A stretch of 64,000 nucleotides of DNA from Lachnospiraceae bacterium UBA3273 (GTDB taxonomy: Bacteria > Bacillota > Clostridia > Lachnospirales > Lachnospiraceae): the NCBI GenBank assembly GCA_002362385.1, contig DEUB01000059.1:39954-103953 (forward strand), in the 5' to 3' direction. The notes under the pieces are model-generated. The model had not been told where the DNA came from, did no database searches, and saw only the letters and a program-made list of their open reading frames with translations. Of this stretch, positions 7,730 through 15,402 are shown piece by piece (position 1 is the first letter of the stretch; each line of letters opens with the position of its first letter). Made by a program: the position numbers and the translations under genes.

Positions 7730-8911
7730 TTAGTCTCTTTCAACGATCGTTGCACAGCCCATGCCGCCGCCGATACAAAGTGTTGCAAGACCTTTCTTTG
7801 CATTCTTTGCTTCCATCTCGTGAAGAAGAGTAACAAGGATACGGCATCCGGAAGCTCCTACGGGATGTCCTAATGCAATAGCTCCGCCGTTGGGATTTAA
7901 CTGTTTTGCAACGTCGATTCCCAATTCCCTGCCTACTGCTACGGACTGTGCCGCAAACGCCTCGTTAGCCTCGATGATATCGAAGTCTTCGATCTTCATG
8001 CCTGCTTTTGCCATTGCCTTTTTGGAAGCGGGAACGGGACCGATGCCCATTACTTCGGGTCTGCAGCCTGCAAGCGCGCCTGCCACATAGGTAGCCATAG
8101 GCTTTACGCCCAGTTCTTTTGCTTTTTCTTCGCTCATGACAACGATAGCAGCCGCTCCGTCATTGATACCGGAAGCATTTCCTGCAGTAACGAATCCGCC
8201 GGGGTTGATGGTACGCAGCTTTGCAAGACCTTCCATGGTAGTGCCGGGTCTGGGACCTTCGTCTTTATTGAAAACGATCGTCTCTTTTTTCTTTTTGACT
8301 TCCACAGGAACGATCTCCTTGTCGAATGCGCCGGATTCCTGCGCTGCAACAGCCTTTTTCTGGCTTGCTACCGCAAACTCGTCCAGTTCTTCACGTGTCA
8401 GTCCCCACTCTTCACAGATATTGTCTGCTGTTTTGATCATATGGTAATTATTGAAGGCATCCCATAATGCATCGTTTACCATAGTGTCAACCAATGTACC
8501 ATTGTTCATTCTATAACCGAAACGGCCCTGCATCATGGCATAAGGAGCCATGGACATATTTTCCATACCGCCTGCCACAACGATGTCGGCATCGCCTGCC
8601 TGAATCATCTGTGCAGCCATGTTTACACAATTTAAACCGGAACCGCAGACAACGTTGACGGTAACTGCCGGAACCTCAACAGGTAAGCCTGCCTTGATGC
8701 TTGACTGACGAGCCACGTTCTGCCCCTGTCCTGCCTGGATAACGCATCCCATATAAACCTGGTCAACTGCTTCGGGAGCAACGCCCGCTCTGTTCAACGC
8801 CTCTTTGATTACGATCGCGCCCAGCTCAGCTACAGGTGTTGTGCTTAAAGAACCGCCCATCGTACCGATGGCGGTACGGCATGCGCCTGCTAATACGACT
8901 TTTTTTGCCAT
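7730..8911 (-). CDS. thl: Acetyl-CoA acetyltransferase (thiolase)
   Basis: Condenses two acetyl-CoA to acetoacetyl-CoA, the entry step of butyryl-CoA synthesis. About 393 residues from the ATG at 8911 (MAKKVVLAGACRTAIG), preceded by GGAGGAAAG; a further 17 upstream residues in the open frame are not supported. The acyl-accepting cysteine is Cys89 in NVVCGSGLNCVNMAAQMI. The C-terminal catalytic pair is in GGAIALGHPVGASGCR (His) and LCIGGGMGCA (Cys). It is the promoter-proximal gene of the operon, under a near-consensus promoter at 8998-9026. Confidence 0.97.
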   Translation of the reverse strand: MAKKVVLAGACRTAIGTMGGSLSTTPVAELGAIVIKEALNRAGVAPEAVDQVYMGCVIQAGQGQNVARQSSIKAGLPVEVPAVTVNVVCGSGLNCVNMAAQMIQAGDADIVVAGGMENMSMAPYAMMQGRFGYRMNNGTLVDTMVNDALWDAFNNYHMIKTADNICEEWGLTREELDEFAVASQKKAVAAQESGAFDKEIVPVEVKKKKETIVFNKDEGPRPGTTMEGLAKLRTINPGGFVTAGNASGINDGAAAIVVMSEEKAKELGVKPMATYVAGALAGCRPEVMGIGPVPASKKAMAKAGMKIEDFDIIEANEAFAAQSVAVGRELGIDVAKQLNPNGGAIALGHPVGASGCRILVTLLHEMEAKNAKKGLATLCIGGGMGCATIVERD

Positions 8912-8997
8912 TTTTCTTTCCTCCAAATTCATTGAAAATTCAGTGATAATCACGCTTTGCAATGATTGTTATTTTTTTATCATTGCCCGCTGTTTTT

Positions 8998-9026
8998 ATT
9001 TTAACATAGGCATACGTTTTTTGCAA
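8998..9026 (-). promoter_or_regulatory. Promoter of the butyryl-CoA operon
   Basis: TTGCAA (9021-9026) and TAAAAT (8998-9003) on the minus strand are separated by exactly 17 bp, with a TG one base before the -10 (extended -10). The ~80-nt leader to thl contains an AATGAT/ATCATT inverted repeat around 8961-8984. No clear Rex-type operator was found. Confidence 0.7.
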
Positions 9027-9092
9027 GAAAGGATTCGTCCCAAAATCCTGTTTTTCCCCGCTCCCTTTTTACCCTTCCGAAGGGTCTGCCTT

Positions 9093-10763
9093 TTATCGCT
9101 CTTCCTTCAGCTGCTTCTCCAAGAGCGCATTGAATTCATCCACCGTCATGGGCTTTGCGTAATAAAATCCCTGGGCCGTATCACAGCCGCAGGCGGATAA
9201 AAATTCTGCCTGTTCTTTTGTTTCCACACCCTCTGCCACCAGATCAAGGCCTATGGAACGGGTCATCTGAATGGTATGCTTTACGATAGTCTGTCCACGC
9301 TTTGAGCCGATAAAATCCTGTAAAAATTCACGGTCTATCTTGATCACGTCAAACTGTGTGTCCTTCAGGGTATTTAAGGACGAATAACCCGAACCGAAAT
9401 CGTCCATCAGAAGGGTAAAGCCGTTCTCCTTTAACGTATCGATCCCCACGCCCGCATCCTCTTCCTCGGCCGTTTCCGTGATCTCGATCTCCAGGCATTT
9501 CTTGGGAATTTTGTACTGCTCCACCAGGTTATTGAGAGTGGTTATAAACAGGCCGCTTTTCAGATGTATCCTGGAAACGTTTACGGAAATCGGAAGGGGT
9601 TCTATTCCCTTATCCATCCAGCTTCTTACCGTCCTGCAGGCTTCCTCCCAGATAAAAGCGTCCATTTTGGTTACAAAACCGTTTTTTTCGAACATGGGAA
9701 TAAACTCTGCCGGCGGAATGATTCCCTTACCCGGCCTTATCCAGCGCACCAAAGCCTCCGCCCCGACCATTTTGTCGTGCAAAATGCTGTATTTAGGCTG
9801 CAGATACATAATGAACTCCCTGTTTTGCAGGGCTTTTTCCATATGGTCCTCTACATCCTTAGTTTTTAGAAGGGTACTGCCCAGCCCTTCTTCATAAAAT
9901 TTGATATATTCCAGCGCATTATTCTTAATGCTCTGTCTGGCCGTTGATGCCCTGTCCCCGTATTTGCGGAGATTTTTGAAATCCTCCACGAAACCCACGC
10001 CGTATACCAGACGATATGTAATATCCTTATATCCCAGCAGATTGCTGTTTAACGTTTCTATAAAGTCGAGGATATCCTGATTGGTTTCATAGGAGACCAG
10101 AATCATAAATACATCCGCCGTAAGGCGTGCATAAAGCTGGTCTTCATTACAGATGACCTTTAAGGATTCCAAAAAATAATTGAGCAGTTCATCGCCGAAA
10201 GCTTCCCCGTACAGCTCGTTGATTACCTTGAACCTGGCAACGTCAAACTGGATCAGGGCATACTTTGCCCCCGGATTCTTTTTTACGACTTCCCCCGCCA
10301 CCCGTATGAACATAGCGGGAGAGCGGTCATTTGTTATGCTCTGGGCCAGCTGCATCCTGTAGATCTCTTCCGCATCCAGAGGGCATACCACCACATTCAT
10401 CCGGACAATGGCGCCCGTTTCGTCCTTTAACAGATAACACTCCGCCTCATGATAAGTATAAACATCGTTACCGGCATTCATATGTACCGAAACATTGACA
10501 CGATCTTCCTTTATCGGCACAAAATCACGGCTCCCCTTCATGCCCGACAGGAGCTTGCGCACAAACACCTGATAGGTGGCCCTGTCTTCCTCCTGGACGT
10601 ACTCCGCCAACTCCGTCAAAGCATTCTCTGCTTTATCCTTTTGGGAAAGCAGCCCGCTGTTTTGATTTAATACTTTCCAGCCCGATGCATGATCCCAGTA
10701 TAAGACCAGTACATTCTGCATCGACCGGATGACGTCAAATACCTCTTCATTTGAAACAGCCAT
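9093..10763 (-). CDS. EAL-domain c-di-GMP phosphodiesterase with degenerate GGDEF domain
   Basis: Cytoplasmic signalling protein of 556 residues that should hydrolyse cyclic di-GMP. Residues ~1-135 are a variable PAS-like sensory region, ~140-290 a GGDEF-type fold, and ~310-550 an EAL domain. The EAL domain keeps its metal and catalytic residues: EAL at 336-338, PISVNVSR, EIEITET, DDFGSGYSSL near 454-463, DVIKIDREF, VAEGVET and QGFYYAKP. The GGDEF signature is replaced by LTADVF (214-219), so cyclase activity is very unlikely; such domains may bind GTP as an allosteric switch. It has no membrane segment. ATG follows GGGGG. It appears to be transcribed alone, upstream of the butyrate promoter. 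Confidence 0.92.
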   Translation of the reverse strand: MAVSNEEVFDVIRSMQNVLVLYWDHASGWKVLNQNSGLLSQKDKAENALTELAEYVQEEDRATYQVFVRKLLSGMKGSRDFVPIKEDRVNVSVHMNAGNDVYTYHEAECYLLKDETGAIVRMNVVVCPLDAEEIYRMQLAQSITNDRSPAMFIRVAGEVVKKNPGAKYALIQFDVARFKVINELYGEAFGDELLNYFLESLKVICNEDQLYARLTADVFMILVSYETNQDILDFIETLNSNLLGYKDITYRLVYGVGFVEDFKNLRKYGDRASTARQSIKNNALEYIKFYEEGLGSTLLKTKDVEDHMEKALQNREFIMYLQPKYSILHDKMVGAEALVRWIRPGKGIIPPAEFIPMFEKNGFVTKMDAFIWEEACRTVRSWMDKGIEPLPISVNVSRIHLKSGLFITTLNNLVEQYKIPKKCLEIEITETAEEEDAGVGIDTLKENGFTLLMDDFGSGYSSLNTLKDTQFDVIKIDREFLQDFIGSKRGQTIVKHTIQMTRSIGLDLVAEGVETKEQAEFLSACGCDTAQGFYYAKPMTVDEFNALLEKQLKEER

Positions 10764-10851
10764 AACAACCCCCGCTATAAATAAACTGTTAAAAATTATC
10801 TGATATATTATTTATAAGTGTACCAAAAAATCACGGGTTTGTCATCCCTCT

Positions 10852-11958
10852 TTACCGACTTTCCTGCGGCGTTTCCAAAAAGGAATTCAGCGCCGGATCC
10901 TCCATATCGTAAACCCGCTTCCACTCCTTTGTCCCTTCAACTTTTTCCACTGCCCCCTGGTTTCTGTACAAAAACTTTGTAAGCTCATAACAATCGATCC
11001 ATATTTCGTTATCGGAATCCTTCTGGCTTTCATCGAACATGATCTCAATGCCCAGATGAAGATGAATGGCATCGATGTTGTTTACATTTTCCGAAACGCT
11101 GTAGCCGGTATGGCCCATATAGCCGATCACATCTCCCGCCGTTACCAGATCTCCTTCCGTAAGTCCTGCCGCATAAGGAACGTCCTGCCTTAAATGGGCA
11201 TAATAATAATACCTCTTTTTATCCAGGCTCCGGATGCCGATCCTCCAGCCCCCGTACTGGTTCCATCCGATAGCCTCCACATAGCCGGATTCCACGGCGA
11301 TAATGGGCGTTCCTATCTGTCCCAGCATATCATGTCCCAAATGTCTTCTTTTATAGCCGTAGCTGCGCCCTGCGCCGAAATCGTCATAATCGTTGTAATA
11401 AAATCCCTTTGCAATAGGGGAAAACGCCTTTAATCCATAACACTCCTGCCATGTGACATTACCGTCAGTTCCCGGCACTTCGATCCGGTAGCTTCCTACC
11501 ATGCCGCCCAGAACAGCCGTATATATTTCCTTGTAGTATGCAAATGTCTTTAATTCCTCCGCTTCTTCCATGGTCTTTTCCCCTGCACGTATGGCGTTGG
11601 CAAAATCATTCATCTGGGAGATCACCTTTTTATCGAACTTTCCTCCCCCTTTTACCGCACCATACGCAAGAAGGCTGATCCAGTCAATATGTATTTGTTC
11701 CGCCCACGTTTCCTTATCCCATTCATAGGCCGTCTGGAGCGCTTCCTTAGTGGGGGTAAAGTCCACCCAGCGGATAAAATCCTTTTCCCCGCCGGTTTCA
11801 TTTCCTGCGGCTTCCCCCTCCTCCGTTTTTTTCTCCCCTCCGCCGGCGGCATTATCCGCACCGCCGTCTTCTCCAAAACTCCATTTTATGGTTTCCCAAT
11901 AACGGCGGTCATTTTGCGACACTCCCGTCATGATTTCGCAGACGGCAACGCTTAACAA
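10852..11958 (-). CDS. Secreted M23-family metallopeptidase
   Basis: Peptidoglycan endopeptidase-type protein acting outside the membrane. The C-terminal half is an M23/LytM fold: RRHLGHDMLGQIGTPIIAV gives zinc ligands His206 and Asp210 (counted from the TTG at 11958), and IHLHLGIEI gives His301. YYYAHLRQDV and GDVIGYMGHTG are further M23 landmarks. The coordinate given uses TTG, the first conventional start, but the frame stays open upstream and reads KREIQKLTIALSLCLCLLL, a signal peptide whose natural start would be an ATT at 12010-12012 five bases after GGGGTG. A start upstream of 11958 is therefore likely. A Gly/Glu-rich linker covers residues ~28-60. Confidence 0.88.
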   Translation of the reverse strand: MLSVAVCEIMTGVSQNDRRYWETIKWSFGEDGGADNAAGGGEKKTEEGEAAGNETGGEKDFIRWVDFTPTKEALQTAYEWDKETWAEQIHIDWISLLAYGAVKGGGKFDKKVISQMNDFANAIRAGEKTMEEAEELKTFAYYKEIYTAVLGGMVGSYRIEVPGTDGNVTWQECYGLKAFSPIAKGFYYNDYDDFGAGRSYGYKRRHLGHDMLGQIGTPIIAVESGYVEAIGWNQYGGWRIGIRSLDKKRYYYYAHLRQDVPYAAGLTEGDLVTAGDVIGYMGHTGYSVSENVNNIDAIHLHLGIEIMFDESQKDSDNEIWIDCYELTKFLYRNQGAVEKVEGTKEWKRVYDMEDPALNSFLETPQESR

Positions 11959-12113
11959 AAGACACAGACACAGCGAGAGCGCAATCGTTAATTTTTGTAT
12001 TTCCCTTTTAATGGAATCACCCCGTTTTGTTGTTTTTATACTGCTTCTGTTCCTATAAATCTATGAAAATAAAAGAAAAAAAATAACCGGGGATTACTAA
12101 TACAAAAACATAC

Positions 12114-12140
12114 AAAAAAAGGGACTGTTGCAACAGCCCC
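12114..12140 (-). terminator. Rho-independent terminator of hpf
   Basis: On the minus strand GGGGCTGTTG pairs with CAACAGTCCC (12121-12140) in a near-perfect 10-bp stem and is followed by seven Ts (12114-12120). It lies about 30 bp beyond the hpf stop. Confidence 0.9.
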
Positions 12141-12170
12141 TTCATTTCCTGCTTGTCCGATCTGTTTTGT

Positions 12171-12698
12171 TTATACTTCCGGCTCGATCAATCCGTAAGT
12201 ACCGCCTTTTCTCTTATAGACCACATTTACCTGATCCGTTTCCGCATTACAGAATACAAAGAAATTGTGTCCCAATAATTCCATCTGGATACATGCGTCT
12301 TCCGGATACATGGGCTTGATATCGAATTTCTTTGTACGGATGATCTTGATCTCTTCCTCATCCATATAATCCTTTTCGATGTAATCCTGTTTAAAGAAGC
12401 TTGCGGCCTGCTTCTGGTTTGTCAGTTTTTTCTTATATTTTTTTAACTGCCTTTCAATGATCTCTTCTACCAGATCGATGGAAACATACATGTCGTTGCT
12501 GACCTGCTCCGAACGGATGATATTTCCTTTTACGGGAATAGTTACCTCGATTTTCTGCCTTTCCTTTTCTACGCTTAAGGTAACGTGCACTTCTGTCTCC
12601 GGTGTAAAATATTTTTCAAGCTTTCCGATTTTATCCTCCACTGCCATCCTTAATCCTTCAGTAACATCAATGTTTTTGCCTAAGATTATAAATTTCAT
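12171..12698 (-). CDS. hpf: Long-form ribosome hibernation promoting factor
   Basis: Ribosome-binding protein that causes 100S dimers and dormancy in stationary phase. The N-terminal ~100 residues are the RaiA/YfiA domain (MKFIILGKNIDVTEGLRMAVEDKIGK; VHVTLSVEKERQKIEVTI). The C-terminal domain that drives dimerisation is KKFDIKPMYPEDACIQMELL, then GHNFFVFCNAETDQVNVVYK and GTYGLIEPEV. About 175 residues, normal for the long form. The ATG at 12698 is nine bases after AAAGGGA; an ATG three codons earlier is also possible. It is monocistronic, with its own promoter (12734-12763) and terminator. Confidence 0.95.
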   Translation of the reverse strand: MKFIILGKNIDVTEGLRMAVEDKIGKLEKYFTPETEVHVTLSVEKERQKIEVTIPVKGNIIRSEQVSNDMYVSIDLVEEIIERQLKKYKKKLTNQKQAASFFKQDYIEKDYMDEEEIKIIRTKKFDIKPMYPEDACIQMELLGHNFFVFCNAETDQVNVVYKRKGGTYGLIEPEV

Positions 12699-12733
12699 TA
12701 TGCCCATCCCTTTCTGTTTAAAAGTGTATGGTA

Positions 12734-12763
12734 ATTATACCATATTTTTCTTAAATTTTGCAA
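12734..12763 (-). promoter_or_regulatory. hpf promoter
   Basis: TTGCAA (12758-12763) and a perfect TATAAT (12734-12739) lie 18 bp apart on the minus strand, the -10 preceded by TGG. The predicted transcript begins about 30 nt before the hpf start. Confidence 0.7.
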
Positions 12764-12859
12764 CAATTTTAAAAATTGTCTCATGTTTTTTCACTTTAAA
12801 AAAGTCAAGCCGGAAACAGGTTTTTTCCGCGCAAAAAGCCATTTTCATGATTTGTGTAC

Positions 12860-12873
12860 AAAACATTTGTTCG
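12860..12873. promoter_or_regulatory. LexA-box-like palindrome
   Basis: On the minus strand the 14-mer beginning CGAAC and ending GTTTT matches the Bacillus-type SOS box CGAACRNRYGTTYC at all but one position. It lies about 100 bp upstream of the hpf promoter and 40 bp from the DnaA-box cluster. A single chance match cannot be excluded. Confidence 0.3.
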
Positions 12874-12914
12874 CTCAGGTTTCCATAATTCTACGTTATT
12901 TTTCACTTTTTTTC

Positions 12915-12985
12915 TGTGGATAATGTGTATAAGTCCGTGTATAAGTCAATTACCCCCTAAAACAGCCACTTTTAATTGTGGATAA
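12915..12985 (+). promoter_or_regulatory. Cluster of DnaA boxes in a gene-free stretch
   Basis: The intergenic stretch 12699-13133 has no gene. In 71 bp it carries three exact TGTGNATAA sequences (reverse of the DnaA box TTATNCACA): TGTGGATAA at 12915-12923, TGTGTATAA immediately after at 12924-12932, and TGTGGATAA at 12977-12985. A one-mismatch copy, CGTGTATAA, lies at 12936-12944. All four have the same orientation. No dnaA, dnaN or rpmH is nearby, so this is not shown to be an origin. Such clusters elsewhere titrate DnaA or mediate its regulation. Confidence 0.6.
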
Positions 12986-13085
12986 CTTTTTCTTGACTAT
13001 ATTGGTTAACAGAGGGATTCAGGGGATGTCCCGGGACTTTTTGTGCATATTGTCTAAAACGGAAATATTTCTGCGATGACCCAAC

Positions 13086-13118
13086 AAAAAAAGGCTCCAG
13101 CCTTTATAAGCTGAAGCC
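13086..13118 (-). terminator. Terminator of the NlpC/P60 gene
   Basis: On the minus strand GGCTTCAGC (13110-13118) pairs with GCTGGAGCC (13093-13101) with one G-U pair, followed by seven Ts. It lies 16 bp beyond the stop codon. Confidence 0.85.
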
Positions 13119-13133
13119 CTCACTTTTTTTATT

Positions 13134-14468
13134 TTAGAAGATACGTCTTACCGAAAGCACCTGTCTGTAGTTAGCATTGGAAACTTTGATTCCCGTTGCC
13201 GCTGTGGATGCATGGACGATCTGGCCGCCTCCGATGTAAATACCTACATGGCCGGAGTAGCATACAATATCGCCGGGCTGTGCATTACCAAGCCCTCCTA
13301 CATCATATCCGCATCCTCTCTGGGCGCCGGATGAATGTGGCAGACCCACACCAAAGTGTGCATAGACGCTCATTACAAAACCTGAGCAGTCTGTTCCGTT
13401 TGTCAGACTGGAACCGCCGTATACATAAGGATTACCTACGAACTGTAATGCATAACCTGCAACCGAACTGCCGGCTCCTGAACCTCCGCTGACGCTTGCA
13501 CCGGATTTGGAAGCTTCAGACTTGCCTGCCGCCGCATTGGCTTTCTTTCTCTCAGCCTCTTCCGCCGCCAGCCTTGCTTCTTCTTCCTCCTTGGATTCCG
13601 CCTGTACGAACTCAGTGGATAAGGTCACAAACTCTGTAGATACATAGCCCTCGCCTTCTTCTACGGATACCTTGATCCAGCCATCCGTTACGCCTTCTTC
13701 CGTAACTGACAATTCGTCTTCAATGGGTACCATTCCGATCACGGAAGATTCCGTTGTAGGCTCCTGTCTTACAAACAATGTGGTCGTCGTAACGGTAGCG
13801 ATCCTCTTTCCTACCTCTTTGGCAAGCACTACCGCATCGTCGCCTGTTACTACATACTCAGCTTTTACAAAGCCCTGGACGCTGCCGGATTTGATCTCAT
13901 ACCATCCGTCCTGTTCCGATATAAATTCTCCTACGGAATCATCGTATAATTTGCCGAGGATCTCGCCTTCCTCACTGGGCATGCTCCTCACATTCACATA
14001 ATCGTTGACCTGTGCGATGACCAGCTTGGAGAAATCCTCCGCATCGTTTTCGGAAACAGTTGCCTGTTCTTCAATTACCGTAACGGTATCTTCAATGGTT
14101 CCCTCTATGGAAACTACTTTATCCGTTTTGTTATTATAAGGTACTATATACAACTCGCTGTCTGCTGCGCCTGCCGTTAATGATACAGACGGACTCGGGC
14201 TTTCAGTTTCTGTCTGCGCCGCCGCTTCTATCGGTCCTGCCGCTTCAGCGTCCAAGGTCTCCGGCTTTTCTTCCGATGCCTCAGGCACTTTTGCACTTGA
14301 TGCCTTTGCACATACCTGCTCGATGGATGTTCCTTCATTTAAAGAAAGAGCAGCACCCGCTGCAGGCAGATCGGCAGCCGAACCGGCCATAGCCGTTACA
14401 GATGTGGATGTCATCGTCAAAGTCGCCGCACAGATGATCGCAAGCACTTTTACATATTTACGAAACAT
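13134..14468 (-). CDS. Secreted SH3-NlpC/P60 peptidoglycan hydrolase
   Basis: Exported cell-wall endopeptidase, 444 residues. A signal peptide (VKVLAIICAATLTMTSTSVTAMA) is followed by a low-complexity Ala/Glu/Ser region to about residue 140. Two bacterial SH3 domains then bind the wall (around residues 148-212, with VNDYVNVRSMPSEEGEILG, and 222-285, with TTTLFVRQEPTTESSVIG). A charged Ala/Glu/Lys linker leads to the NlpC/P60 domain, with catalytic Cys361 in TDCSGF, His407 in SGHVGIYIG and His419 in IVHAST. Its own TTGACA promoter and terminator make it monocistronic. It probably cleaves D-Glu/dipeptide links in stem peptides during growth or division; the exact bond is not visible. Confidence 0.94.
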   Translation of the reverse strand: MFRKYVKVLAIICAATLTMTSTSVTAMAGSAADLPAAGAALSLNEGTSIEQVCAKASSAKVPEASEEKPETLDAEAAGPIEAAAQTETESPSPSVSLTAGAADSELYIVPYNNKTDKVVSIEGTIEDTVTVIEEQATVSENDAEDFSKLVIAQVNDYVNVRSMPSEEGEILGKLYDDSVGEFISEQDGWYEIKSGSVQGFVKAEYVVTGDDAVVLAKEVGKRIATVTTTTLFVRQEPTTESSVIGMVPIEDELSVTEEGVTDGWIKVSVEEGEGYVSTEFVTLSTEFVQAESKEEEEARLAAEEAERKKANAAAGKSEASKSGASVSGGSGAGSSVAGYALQFVGNPYVYGGSSLTNGTDCSGFVMSVYAHFGVGLPHSSGAQRGCGYDVGGLGNAQPGDIVCYSGHVGIYIGGGQIVHASTAATGIKVSNANYRQVLSVRRIF

Positions 14469-14500
14469 AAATCCTCCAATTTGTTGTTTAACAATTATTA

Positions 14501-14517
14501 AAATTTGTTACAAATTT
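14501..14517. repeat. Palindrome in the leader of the NlpC/P60 gene
   Basis: AAATTTGT (14501-14508) and ACAAATTT (14510-14517) form a perfect 8+1+8 palindrome between the promoter and the ribosome site of the wall hydrolase gene. It could be a repressor site or an mRNA stabilising hairpin. Confidence 0.45.
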
Positions 14518-14533
14518 ATTACATCTGTTTCAT

Positions 14534-14562
14534 AATATAGCATCATATAAGGTCTTTGTCAA
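14534..14562 (-). promoter_or_regulatory. Promoter of the NlpC/P60 gene
   Basis: A perfect TTGACA (14557-14562) and TATATT (14534-14539) lie exactly 17 bp apart on the minus strand, about 65 bp before the start codon. Confidence 0.75.
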
Positions 14563-14592
14563 CTGTTTCGGCAATTTTCCACATTTTTTACA

Positions 14593-14619
14593 CATAGAAT
14601 CCACCATCTATGGTACAAT
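14593..14619 (+). promoter_or_regulatory. Putative -10 and operator of the SDR gene
   Basis: TACAAT (14614-14619) is preceded by the inverted repeat CATAGA (14593-14598) / TCTATG (14607-14612), which would occupy the spacer or -35 region. No good -35 lies at 17 bp, as expected for an activator-dependent or repressor-covered promoter. Function is conjecture. Confidence 0.35.
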
Positions 14620-14642
14620 AAAATCAAAAAGGAGAACGGCCT

Positions 14643-15362
14643 ATGAGACGTACAGCTTTTATAACCGGCGCTTCCCGCGGTATCGGAAAAGCCATTGCCA
14701 CAACCCTTGCCGCCCATGATTATGATCTGTATATCGTGTGTAAAAATTCAGGGGAAGAATTATACCGTTTAAAAAACGAACTGGAAGAAAAATTTCTTAT
14801 AAATGTTACCTGCTTTGTGGGAGACGTGGGTTCTTTTGATTTTGTACAGAACTGTTTTTCCGAGATCAGGCATCTGGATGTGCTCATCAACAATGCAGGC
14901 ATTTCCTATTTTGGCCTGCTTACGGAAATGACCGCCAAAGAATGGGACTATATCATCAACACCAATCTTTCCTCGGCATTTTATGTATGCAAATGCGCTG
15001 TTCCCAGCATGCTGCACGAAAAATGCGGTAAGATCATCAACATTTCCTCCGTATGGGGAAGCGTGGGAGCTTCCATGGAGGTTGCCTATTCCGCTTCCAA
15101 AGGCGGCCTGAACGCTTTTACCAAGGCATTGGCCAAGGAACTGGCTCCCAGCAACATTCAGGTAAACGCCATCGCCTGCGGGGTTATCGATACCGATATG
15201 AATAAACGCTTCAGTATGGAAGATATTGCAATGTTAAAGGGAGAGATCCCTGCCGACCGTATCGGTACCATTGAAGAGGTAGCCCGCCTTGTTATTCAGA
15301 TCATTAACAGCCCGTCCTATTTAACGGGACAGATCATCGCAATGGACGGCGGCTGGCAGTAA
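14643..15362 (+). CDS. Short-chain dehydrogenase/reductase, FabG-like
   Basis: NAD(P)H-dependent oxidoreductase, cytoplasmic, 239 residues, the standard classical SDR length. Cofactor motif GASRGIG at residues 9-15, LINNAG at 82-86, the structural/catalytic Asn in INTNLSSAFYV, Ser136 in NISSVWG, and Tyr149/Lys153 in YSASKGG. The C-terminus TGQIIAMDGGWQ is typical of 3-oxoacyl-ACP reductases (FabG/YmfI type). It stands alone on the plus strand, away from fatty-acid synthesis genes, so the substrate is unproven. GGAGAACGG precedes the ATG. A short hairpin terminator follows. Confidence 0.92.
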   Translation: MRRTAFITGASRGIGKAIATTLAAHDYDLYIVCKNSGEELYRLKNELEEKFLINVTCFVGDVGSFDFVQNCFSEIRHLDVLINNAGISYFGLLTEMTAKEWDYIINTNLSSAFYVCKCAVPSMLHEKCGKIINISSVWGSVGASMEVAYSASKGGLNAFTKALAKELAPSNIQVNAIACGVIDTDMNKRFSMEDIAMLKGEIPADRIGTIEEVARLVIQIINSPSYLTGQIIAMDGGWQ

Positions 15363-15380
15363 CGCATCCGGGGAACCGAT

Positions 15381-15402
15381 ACGGAAAATTCCGTTTCTAT
15401 TA
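15381..15402 (+). terminator. Hairpin terminator after the SDR gene
   Basis: ACGGAA (15381-15386) and TTCCGT (15389-15394) form a tight hairpin followed by TTCTATTAT. It sits between the plus-strand SDR stop and the convergent membrane-protein gene. Weak but well placed. Confidence 0.5.

Noticed and set aside
9061..9085. ACCCTT/AAGGGT hairpin as terminator of the EAL gene
   Set aside because: On the minus strand it is followed by A-rich, not T-rich, sequence, so it does not look like an intrinsic terminator in the needed direction.
12915..12985. Chromosomal replication origin
   Set aside because: DnaA boxes are present, but there is no dnaA, dnaN, rpmH or clear AT-rich unwinding element in the flanks, so only a DnaA-box cluster is claimed.
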